A DNA stretch of 64,000 nucleotides from Amycolatopsis solani (GTDB taxonomy: Bacteria > Actinomycetota > Actinomycetes > Mycobacteriales > Pseudonocardiaceae). The position numbers and the translations under genes are program-made. Below are positions 57,102 to 64,000 of the stretch, piece after piece. Every line of letters begins with the position of its first letter. The stretch's first letter is position 1. A model generated the notes under the pieces. That model was given only the letters and a program-made list of their open reading frames with translations. It made no database searches and was not told where the DNA came from. The stretch is from assembly GCF_033441515.1 (NCBI RefSeq), contig NZ_JAWQJT010000003.1, positions 930,001 to 994,000 on the forward strand, written 5' to 3'.

Positions 57102-57539
57102 TCAGGCCGGGAAGAGCTCCGTGAGCCGGGCGAGGCTCTTCTCGATGCCCTCGGCGTTCTTGCGGGGGAACGGGCTGAGCGTGATGGCCAGCGGGAACTT
57201 CGCCGTCGACCAGTCGAACGTCTCGGTGACTTCGGTGCGGCCGCCGTCGAGGGGTTCCAGGCGCCAGCGCCAGCGGTGGCCGTTGAAGTGGCGCCAGGCG
57301 ATCAGGCGGTCCTCTTCGAACTCGACCACGGTGTTGAGGATCTTGTAGGACGGGCCCAGCTTCATGTCCATGCCGAACGTGGCGCCGAGTGACAGCCGGT
57401 CCGGACCGCCCGGCTGGGCGGCCCGGACCGTGCCGGATCCGTCGATGAGCGGGTGCTGGGCCGGATCGGCCAGCAACCCGAAGATCTTCTCCGGGGTCGT
57501 GGCGACGATCGCGGTGCGTGAGACCTGGCGGCTTCCCAT
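57102..57539 (-). CDS. SRPBCC-fold protein (polyketide cyclase/START-like)
   Basis: 145 residues. Typical SRPBCC start (VSRTAIVATTPEKIFGLLADPAQHP) and a C-terminal helix. The hydrophobic-pocket fold binds a small lipid- or ligand-like molecule; the ligand is unknown. ATG 57539 is used, with a GTG one codon earlier also possible. It is on the same strand as the MFS gene, whose start is 67 bp past its stop, with the dyad 57050-57084 in between. Confidence 0.85.
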   Translation of the reverse strand: MGSRQVSRTAIVATTPEKIFGLLADPAQHPLIDGSGTVRAAQPGGPDRLSLGATFGMDMKLGPSYKILNTVVEFEEDRLIAWRHFNGHRWRWRLEPLDGGRTEVTETFDWSTAKFPLAITLSPFPRKNAEGIEKSLARLTELFPA

Positions 57540-57562
57540 CACCCGAGCCTAAGCCAGCGTGA

Positions 57563-58078
57563 TCACTTCGGCGGCGTGGTCTTGAGCACCACCGTGCGCT
57601 GGTCGAGCGGCGCGGCCAGCGCGACCGAGATCACCGGGTACCGGATGTCCATGGTGCACATCTGCCCGGTCTGGGCCTTGGTCTCGCTCAGGTTGACGAC
57701 GACGTGGTCGCCGCCCTGCTCGGTCGCCTCGCCGAGGGCGTGCCCGCAGCCGCCCTCCTGGGCGCGGATGTTGAGCACGGTCCCGCCGTTGGCGGTCCAC
57801 ACCTCGTGCGGGAACCCACTGGGCAACGCACTCGCATCGATCTTGGCCGGCGGCACCGGCGTACTCCCTTCGGGCACGGTGAGCCGCGGCTTCCCCGGCG
57901 GGTTCGCCGAGGGCGAGGCCGGCAGCACCGACTCACTCGGCGACGTCGAAACGCTCCCGGTCGGCGCGGCGGAGTCACCCCCGGCAGCGGGCTGGCTGGT
58001 GGGCATGTCCTGGCCGGCGCAGGCCGTTGCCATCAGCAGGAACGCGCCTGTCCCGACCACCTTCGCTAAGTACCTCAT
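57563..58078 (-). CDS. Lipoprotein A, paralog of 58793-59278
   Basis: 171 residues. Lipoprotein signal ending LMATAC (Cys 20), followed by a Ser/Pro-rich linker and a conserved C-terminal domain of about 105 residues with LPSGFPHEVW, EGGCGHALG, TGQMCTMDIRYP and RTVVL. The domain is shared with lipoprotein B, and two Cys (EGGC and QMC) are conserved. Family not recognised. ATG 58078 is chosen for the signal peptide. The stop lies 23 bp before the SRPBCC gene start on the same strand. Confidence 0.75.
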   Translation of the reverse strand: MRYLAKVVGTGAFLLMATACAGQDMPTSQPAAGGDSAAPTGSVSTSPSESVLPASPSANPPGKPRLTVPEGSTPVPPAKIDASALPSGFPHEVWTANGGTVLNIRAQEGGCGHALGEATEQGGDHVVVNLSETKAQTGQMCTMDIRYPVISVALAAPLDQRTVVLKTTPPK

Positions 58079-58148
58079 GCCCCCGAAGACGGAACGGGCG
58101 AGGCGCGGGGTTGCATCGAAGATCGATCCGGTCCGGTCCGGCCCACGG

Positions 58149-58239
58149 CGAGCGCCCCAATGTGGCGTTGGTTGCGTCCAACGCACCGAACGCCACATTG
58201 GGTGCGCTGGACGCACCGAACGCCACATTGGGGCGCTCG
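58149..58239. repeat. Palindrome family with the CCAATGTGGCGTT core
   Basis: GCGCCCCAATGTGGCGTT (left) and its inverted copy with GAACGCCACATTGGGGCGC (right, ending at 58235) form a long imperfect palindrome. The direct unit ACGCACCGAACGCCACATTGG occurs twice (58181 and 58211). It lies 70-160 bp upstream of the lipoprotein A start. Confidence 0.8.
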
Positions 58240-58339
58240 GACAGGAGCCGGACGTGGCCGGGACGGAGCCGGCGAGCCCTGCACGGCCGGGCCCTGTGCC
58301 AGGGCGAAGGCGGGATCGGCTTCGGCCCGGCCAGGCGCG

Positions 58340-58512
58340 GCCCACCTGGCACGCCCGGCACAGCCGGGGGCCAACCCGGCACGTCTGCCGCAGCCGACCC
58401 GGCACACCCGCCGCAGCCGGAGCCCACCCGGCACGCCCGGCGCCAACCTGGCCCGCCCGGCGCAGCTGGCGCCAACCTGGCACGCCCGGCACAACCGGAG
58501 CCGACCCGTCAC
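58340..58512. repeat. Degenerate GC-rich repeat
   Basis: Irregular copies of a roughly 24-bp unit resembling CCAACCTGGCACGCCCGGCG. Frames are open but codon bias is poor. It resembles in style, but not in sequence, the repeats at 28941-29300 and 52624-52796. Confidence 0.6.
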
Positions 58513-58627
58513 ACCCGGCACAGGCGCGGCCGCGGCGGGCGCAGCCGGGGCTGTGCCTCGGGTCGCAGCGCGATCCGAGCCGGACCGGCGCGGCCGGCAG
58601 GCGGGCCTGGCCGGAGCCGGAGCCGGA

Positions 58628-58741
58628 GCCGCACTTTCACGTGGAAGTGCCGCCCAGCGGTACCCGGGCGTGGCCTGGCCCCGATGAAAGCCGCACTTTC
58701 ACGTGAAAGTGCGGCGCAGCGATACCCGGGCGTGGTCTGGG
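58628..58741. repeat. Direct duplication with two copies of the TTTCACGTGAAA palindrome
   Basis: Units at 58628-58679 and 58690-58741 share GCCGCACTTTCACGTG and ACCCGGGCGTGG. The second contains a perfect 26-bp palindrome (58690-58715) with the same core as the 40-bp palindrome at 42821. The first has one mismatch (TTTCACGTGGAA). Confidence 0.85.
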
Positions 58742-58778
58742 AGGGTGACCCCGGGCTTCCCGAGGACCACCCTCCCAG
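58737..58778. terminator. Terminator hairpin after lipoprotein B
   Basis: CTGGGAGGGTG (58737-58747) pairs perfectly with 58768-58778 around a 20-base loop. It begins 15 bp after the lipoprotein B stop. Confidence 0.7.
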
Positions 58779-58792
58779 CGTTTCGGGCGGGG

Positions 58793-59278
58793 TCAGCCCT
58801 GGCGGAGGACCACCGTGCGGGTGCCCAGGGGCTCGGTCAGGGCCAGCGGGACCGTGATCTCCCGGATGTAGTCCGGGCACATCTGCCCCTTCTTCCCCGC
58901 GCTGACCGCGATCAGCACCACCACCTGCTGCGGCGTCTGCTCCCCCACCCGCGCCGAGACGCGGCGGCAGCCGCCCTCCTCGGCCTGCAGGATCAGCGTC
59001 TTGCCGTCGAGGCTGCGGGTGAGGCTGCGCGGGTAACCCTCGGGCAGGGAACGCGCGTCGACCTGGGATTCGGCGATCACGTCGTCGCCCGGGGCGATGC
59101 CCTGCGTGGGGCGGCCGACCGTGTGGGACGGCGGCGGGGCGACCGGCGGCACCGAGGACGACGACGTGGTCGTCGGCGTCTCCGGGCCGGTGCTGCCCGG
59201 CGCCGCCCCGGTGTCCGAACGAGCCCCGCACGCCGTCAGCGTGAGCAGCAGCAGGACCGTACCCAGCAGTGTGCGCAT
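58793..59278 (-). CDS. Lipoprotein B, paralog of 57563-58078
   Basis: 161 residues. Lipoprotein signal ending LTAC (Cys 17), a Ser/Thr/Pro linker, then the domain shared with lipoprotein A: LPEGYPRSL, EEGGCRRV, GQMCPDYIR and RTVVLRQG. Two Cys are conserved between the paralogs. ATG 59278 has GGGAGGT directly upstream. Function unknown; probably a surface protein. The two genes flank a 700-bp repeat-rich gap, so an old duplication with later decay is likely. Confidence 0.77.
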   Translation of the reverse strand: MRTLLGTVLLLLTLTACGARSDTGAAPGSTGPETPTTTSSSSVPPVAPPPSHTVGRPTQGIAPGDDVIAESQVDARSLPEGYPRSLTRSLDGKTLILQAEEGGCRRVSARVGEQTPQQVVVLIAVSAGKKGQMCPDYIREITVPLALTEPLGTRTVVLRQG

Positions 59279-59342
59279 ACCTCCCGGACGGAACGGCCGC
59301 CGAAACGGTTGCACCAACCGGCCCTGGGGTGGAACGCGGCAC

Positions 59343-60119
59343 TCAGTCCGTGCGGCCCAGGCGGGTCGTGAAGCTCAGCCGGTCACCCCGGTACAGCGAC
59401 CGCACCCGCTCGAACGGGACCCCGTCCGAGCCCCACGAAACGCGGTGCGTCAGCAGCATCGGCAGGGCCGGGTTGGTCCCGATCAGCAGGGCTTCGCGCG
59501 GGGTCGCCAGCACCGTCTCGACCCGCTCCTCGGCCCCGTCGAACACCACGCCGAGCCGCTCGCTCAAGCACGCGTACAGCGACTGGGACGGGTCGAACAC
59601 GTCCAGCAGGTCCGGGAACCGCTCGACGAGGAGATATGTCGACTCCAGGCCGACGCGCTCCTCGTCGGCCAGCAGCACCCGCTCGAGGTGGAAGACCTCG
59701 GCGTCCGACGTGACGTGGAGGTCGGCGGCCAGCGCGCTGCCCGCGAGCCGCCGTTCCAGCGTGATCACGGTGCGGCCCGGGCGGATGCCCTGGCGGCGCA
59801 GGCCCTCGGTGTAGCTGACCAGGGCCAGCGGCTGGACGAGTTTCGGGCCGGCGACGTACGTGCCGCTCCCCTGGCGGCGGCTGAGCTTGCCCTCCAGCAC
59901 CAGTTCGCTCACCGCCTGCCGTACGGTCGCCCTCGACACTTCGAACCGTTCGCACAATTCCCGTTCCGTGGGCAGTACCGCGCCTTCGCCGAGTTCCGCG
60001 ATCACCGCCAGCAGTTCGACCTTGACCGCGTAGTAACGCGGGACGCGGCCGTGTTCGGGAATCCCGTCGAGCACGGGACCGTCGGCGGACAGGCGGTAAT
60101 GGCGTGAAGGGGCGGGCAC
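59343..60119 (-). CDS. GntR-family (HutC/UTRA type) transcriptional regulator
   Basis: 258 residues. Winged HTH domain with LPTERELCERFEVSRATVRQAV near 24-45, then a UTRA ligand-binding domain (TYVAG... VETVLATPREALLIG ... VPFERVRSLYRGDRL). Divergent from the APC permease at 60200 and likely its controller. GTG 60119 is used because TAGGGT (60132-60127) is 7 bases upstream, as in a leaderless mRNA. Longer starts lose that position. Ligand unknown; possibly an amino acid or amine, from its partner. Confidence 0.85.
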   Translation of the reverse strand: MPAPSRHYRLSADGPVLDGIPEHGRVPRYYAVKVELLAVIAELGEGAVLPTERELCERFEVSRATVRQAVSELVLEGKLSRRQGSGTYVAGPKLVQPLALVSYTEGLRRQGIRPGRTVITLERRLAGSALAADLHVTSDAEVFHLERVLLADEERVGLESTYLLVERFPDLLDVFDPSQSLYACLSERLGVVFDGAEERVETVLATPREALLIGTNPALPMLLTHRVSWGSDGVPFERVRSLYRGDRLSFTTRLGRTD

Positions 60120-60199
60120 GGAATCGACCCTATTCGGTTCGCCCCGCACCGTGGTTCGCTGTGGCGCGCAACACGGCCCGAACCAGGAGGATCACCCGG
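60120..60199. promoter_or_regulatory. GntR-permease divergent promoter region
   Basis: TAGGGT on the minus strand (60132-60127) is placed for a leaderless GntR mRNA. GGTTCGC occurs twice in direct orientation, at about 60137 and 60153, and could be part of the GntR operator. The permease has an AGGAGG ribosome-binding site. Confidence 0.45.
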
Positions 60200-61417
60200 A
60201 TGCGTCCGACCCAGCTGGCCCGCCGCCTCGGCCTGGCCGACGCCGTTTTCCTGGGCCTCGGCTCGATGATCGGCGCCGGCGTGTTCGCCGCGTTCGCCCC
60301 GGCGGCGCGGGCCGCGGGGAGCGGGCTGCTGCTCGCGCTCGTCGTCGCGGCCGTCGTCGCCTACTGCAATGCGATGTCTTCGGCGCGGCTCGCCGCGATT
60401 CACCCCGAATCCGGCGGGACCTACGTTTACGGGCGGGAAAGGCTCGGTGAATTCTGGGGGTACCTCGCCGGCTGGGGATTCATCAGCGGGAAAACGGCCA
60501 GTTGCGCCGCGATGACGTTGACCGTCGTCGCGTACGCCGCGCCGGGGCTCGGACAGCCGTGGCGGAGCCTGCTCGCCGTCGCGGTGGTCGCCGCGCTCAC
60601 CGCCGTCAACTTGTTCGGCGTGCACCGCTCGGCGCTGGCGACCCGGGTGATCGTGTCCGGCACGCTGCTCGTGCTCACCGCCGCGGGCGTGGCGATGGCC
60701 GCCGGGCCGTCCGCGGGCGGGCCGCTCTTCGCGTGGCCCGGGGGCGGCGGGGTGCTCGAAGCGGCCGGGCTGCTCTTCTTCGCGTTCGCCGGGTACGCGC
60801 GGCTCGCGACGCTCGGCGAGGAAGTCCGCGACCCGGCCCGGACCATCCCCCGCGCCATCCCGCTCGCCCTCGGCATCACCCTCGTCGTCTACGCCGCGCT
60901 GGCGGTGCTGCTGCTCGTCCGGCTCGGCCCGGCCGCGCTCGCCGCGAGCCCGGACCCGATCGCCGCGGCCGTTCCCGGGTGGCTCGCCCCGGTCGTGCGG
61001 ATCGGCGCCGCCGTGGCCGCGCTCGGCTCGCTGCTCGCGCTCATCCTCGGCGTCTCGCGCACGACGCTCGCGATGAGCCGCGACGGGCACCTCCCCCGGT
61101 TCCTCGCCGCCGTGCACCCCCGCCACCAGGTGCCGCAGCGGGCCGAACTCGCCGTCGGGCTGGTCGTCGCCGTGCTCGCCGCGTCGATCGACCTGCGGGC
61201 CGCGATCGGCTTTTCGTCCTTCGCGGTCTTGCTGTACTACGCGATCGCCAACGCCGCCGCGATCACGCTGGGCGGAGTGGCCCGTGTGGTCGCCGTCGTC
61301 GGCCTGGCCGGCTGCGTGGTGCTGGCGTTCAGCCTGCCGCCGGCGTCCGTGCTGGCCGGCTGCGGTGTGCTGGTACTGGGCGCAACGGCCTACGGCGTTC
61401 GCCGGATCCGGCGGTGA
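60200..61417 (+). CDS. APC-superfamily amino acid permease
   Basis: 405 residues with about 11-12 membrane helices. Helix 1 with FLGLGSMIGAGVFAAFAPAA matches APC proteins, and FFAFAGYARLATLGEEVRDPARTIP is the conserved helix-6 region. ATG 60200 has AGGAGG eight bases upstream. Divergent GntR gene suggests its expression depends on a small molecule. Distinct from the APC permease at 24895 (shorter, with a different helix 1). Confidence 0.88.
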   Translation: MRPTQLARRLGLADAVFLGLGSMIGAGVFAAFAPAARAAGSGLLLALVVAAVVAYCNAMSSARLAAIHPESGGTYVYGRERLGEFWGYLAGWGFISGKTASCAAMTLTVVAYAAPGLGQPWRSLLAVAVVAALTAVNLFGVHRSALATRVIVSGTLLVLTAAGVAMAAGPSAGGPLFAWPGGGGVLEAAGLLFFAFAGYARLATLGEEVRDPARTIPRAIPLALGITLVVYAALAVLLLVRLGPAALAASPDPIAAAVPGWLAPVVRIGAAVAALGSLLALILGVSRTTLAMSRDGHLPRFLAAVHPRHQVPQRAELAVGLVVAVLAASIDLRAAIGFSSFAVLLYYAIANAAAITLGGVARVVAVVGLAGCVVLAFSLPPASVLAGCGVLVLGATAYGVRRIRR

Positions 61418-61485
61418 GAAATCACCCAACCGCCCGAAAGATCCGAAGAAAGTTGGTTGTCCCGGTCTGCGACCACCTGGTGTAG

Positions 61486-62343
<858 letters not shown>

Positions 62344-62347
62344 CCCG

Positions 62348-62406
62348 AAAGCCGTGAAGGCCTCCTTACCGGCCCTAAGAGCCGGCAAGGAGGCCTTCAC
62401 GGCTTT
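62348..62406. terminator. 26-bp inverted repeat between convergent genes
   Basis: AAAGCCGTGAAGGCCTCCTT and the following 6 bases (62348-62373) pair with 62381-62406 with one mismatch around a 7-base loop. Runs of AAA and TTTT bound the stem. It separates the protease from the converging monooxygenase. Confidence 0.85.
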
Positions 62407-63507
62407 TCAGCGGGTCTTGTCCAACCGGGACAGTGCTTCTTCGTAGCCCGAAACCAGGTCCGCGACGACGTCGGCGACCGGGCGGACCGCGTTCATCCGG
62501 CCGACGATCTGCCCGACCGGCATCGACACCACGCTCGGGTCGCCCGCCGCGTGGATCCGGTTGTGGGCGTGGGAAACCAGCAGGTTCTGCAGCGGCATCG
62601 GCAACGGCTCGGGCGCGTCCGCCGCGGCCCACGCCTCGGTCCAGCGGGTCTTGAGCAGCCGCGCGGGTTTGCCGGTGTAGATCCGCGTCCGCACGGTGTC
62701 CGCCGAGGACGCCGCGACCAGCGCCTGCTGCATCGCCGCCGACTCGCCCATCGTCTGCAGGTACTCCTGCGTGGCCAGCCACATCGAGCCCATCCAGACA
62801 CCGGACGCGCCGAGCGCGAGCGCCGCGGCCATCTGGCGGCCGGACCCGATCCCGCCGGCCGCGAGCACCGGCACGTCGACGGCGTCGACGATTTCCGGTA
62901 CCAGCACCATGGACGCGATTTCCCCGGTGTGCCCGCCGGCTTCGTAGCCCTGGGCCACCACGAAGTCGACGCCGTTCTCGACGTGCCGGACCGCGTGCTC
63001 GGCCTTGCCGGCCAGCGCCGCCACCGGCACCCCGCGGTCGTGGCACTGGCCGATCACGTCGGCCGGCGGCGAGCCGAGCGCGTTCGCGATCAGCTTGATC
63101 GGGTGGTTGAGCGCGACCTCGACGTGCGAGCGGGCGACCGAGTGCAGCCAGCCGAGCACGCCCGCGCGCTCGTCGGTGTCGTCCGGCAGCGGCGGCACCG
63201 AGAGCTCCTTCAGAACGCGGTCGACGAACTGGCGGTGGCCGTCCGGGATCATCTTGGCCAGGTCGACCTGGGTGCCTTCGGCGGGCACCTTCGCCGGCAT
63301 CACGATGTCGACGCCGTAGGGCTTCCCGCCGGTGTTCTCGTCCATCCAGGTCAGCACCCGGTCGAGCTCGGCGGCGTCGTTGAACCGGACGCAGCCGAGC
63401 ACGCCGAGCCCGCCGGCGCGGCTGAGCGCCGCGGCGACGTGCTCCGACGGGGTGAACCCGATGATCGGCAGGTCGATGCCGAGCCGGTCGCACAGGGGTG
63501 TCCGCAC
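62407..63507 (-). CDS. Nitronate monooxygenase family, FMN-dependent
   Basis: 366 residues of an NMO/2-nitropropane dioxygenase-like TIM barrel. Typical blocks: PIIGFTPSEHVAAALSRAGGLGVLG at the N-terminus, VVAQGYEAGGHTG and VLAAGGIGSGRQMAAALALGASGVWMGS for FMN phosphate binding, and the C-terminal RTRIYTGKPARLLKTRW. The actual substrate is unknown; in acyl-CoA-synthetase neighbourhoods it can be lipid-related. GTG 63507 has GAGGA upstream. It follows the acyl-CoA synthetase on the same strand by 14 bp. Confidence 0.88.
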   Translation of the reverse strand: MRTPLCDRLGIDLPIIGFTPSEHVAAALSRAGGLGVLGCVRFNDAAELDRVLTWMDENTGGKPYGVDIVMPAKVPAEGTQVDLAKMIPDGHRQFVDRVLKELSVPPLPDDTDERAGVLGWLHSVARSHVEVALNHPIKLIANALGSPPADVIGQCHDRGVPVAALAGKAEHAVRHVENGVDFVVAQGYEAGGHTGEIASMVLVPEIVDAVDVPVLAAGGIGSGRQMAAALALGASGVWMGSMWLATQEYLQTMGESAAMQQALVAASSADTVRTRIYTGKPARLLKTRWTEAWAAADAPEPLPMPLQNLLVSHAHNRIHAAGDPSVVSMPVGQIVGRMNAVRPVADVVADLVSGYEEALSRLDKTR

Positions 63508-63521
63508 TTCTGGTGTCCTCC

Positions 63522-64000
63522 TCAGACGGGCTGGGCCGTCGCCGGTTCGTGCTCGGCGGCGTAGCGCTGGGCCCACGGGTAGTCCGGCTTGCCGCTGGGC
63601 GAGCGGCCGATCTCGGCGGCCAGCCAGATCGTGCGCGGCACCTTGTACCCGGCGATCTCGCCGCGGACGTGCTCCTCCAGGGAGGTCAGGTCCGGCGCCG
63701 CGCCCTCCCGCAGCTGGACGACGGCGGCGACGCGCTGGCCGAGCCGGTCGTCCGGGACGCCGATGACCAGGGCGTCGAAGACGTCGGGGTGCGACTTCAG
63801 CGCCCCCTCGACCTCCTCGGGGTAGACCTTCTCGCCGCCGGTGTTGACGCACTGGGAGCCGCGGCCGAGCAGGGTGACCGTGCCGTCCTCTTCGTAGCGG
63901 GCGTAGTCGCCCGGGACGACGTACCGGACGCCGCCGACCTCGACGAAGATCTTCTTGCTCTTCTCGGGATCGCCGTAGTAGCCGAGCGGGACGTGCCCGC
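63522..64000 (-). CDS. Acyl-CoA synthetase (AMP-binding), C-terminal part
   Basis: Only the last 158-159 residues are inside the window. The C-terminal subdomain of FadD-like enzymes is clear: GYYGDPEKSKKIF, GDYARYEEDG, GRGSQCVNTGGEKVYPEEVE (A8 hinge) and the catalytic Lys segment RSPSGKPDY. Activates a fatty or other carboxylic acid with CoA and ATP. The stop is at 63522-63524. It is upstream of the monooxygenase and likely forms an operon with it. Confidence 0.9.
   Translation of the reverse strand, partial: GHVPLGYYGDPEKSKKIFVEVGGVRYVVPGDYARYEEDGTVTLLGRGSQCVNTGGEKVYPEEVEGALKSHPDVFDALVIGVPDDRLGQRVAAVVQLREGAAPDLTSLEEHVRGEIAGYKVPRTIWLAAEIGRSPSGKPDYPWAQRYAAEHEPATAQPV

Overview
The window is high-GC actinobacterial DNA, best matched to the Pseudonocardiaceae and probably Amycolatopsis. 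The gene content, the GTG and TTG starts, and the order dut, DUF3093, DUF4193, cei, suhB, ppgK, sigA all fit. From memory of the Mycobacterium tuberculosis map, that order matches Rv2697c to Rv2703. I see no tRNA, rRNA, CRISPR array, insertion sequence, phage gene or secondary-metabolite cluster. The window is chromosomal housekeeping and carbon-metabolism DNA with many unusual intergenic repeats.

Region 1 (1-6.4 kb) is the conserved sigA block: dUTPase, two small DUF proteins, the Cei envelope protein, inositol monophosphatase, polyphosphate glucokinase and the principal sigma factor. Region 2 (6.8-24.8 kb) is an 18-kb alpha-glucan/trehalose hub, all on the minus strand. One part is malQ, glgX, treY, treZ, glgX; the other is glgE, treS, mak, glgB. 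TreS, Mak, GlgE and GlgB build branched glucan from trehalose through maltose-1-phosphate. TreY and TreZ return glucan ends to trehalose, while GlgX and MalQ debranch and rearrange. Several of these genes overlap by 4 bp.

Region 3 (24.9-31.1 kb) has an APC permease, a papain-like protein, a glutamine synthetase-like ligase, an EamA transporter and 1.2 kb of tandem-repeat DNA without credible genes. Region 4 (31.2-36.1 kb) is a xylFGH sugar ABC transporter with a ROK repressor and a strong inverted-repeat operator, resembling the rok7B7-xylFGH locus of Streptomyces. Region 5 (36.4-51 kb) holds a helicase, a YihY membrane protein, an RND pump, secreted and DUF3039 proteins, a spo0M-HD-psuG-psuK operon (pseudouridine breakdown), DUF3099, an M20 amidohydrolase, a methyltransferase and dtd. 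Region 6 is sigB with an ECF-type promoter and a classic terminator. DUF7455, YihY and DUF3099 are the genes I recall lying between sigA and sigB in M. tuberculosis, so the sigA-sigB block is still recognisable but stretched to about 45 kb by inserted metabolic genes.

Region 7 (53-64 kb) contains class I fumarase, a secreted RlpA-like protein, an MFS exporter, an SRPBCC protein, two paralogous lipoproteins, a GntR/APC-permease pair, a secreted trypsin, a nitronate monooxygenase and the end of an acyl-CoA synthetase.

The most unusual signal is in the intergenic DNA. Several unrelated families of long, nearly perfect palindromes sit mostly where genes converge; one carries the 12-bp core of the ParB site parS. 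There are also GC-rich minisatellites, a duplicated suhB tail and a 91-bp identical tract shared by the two glgX genes.
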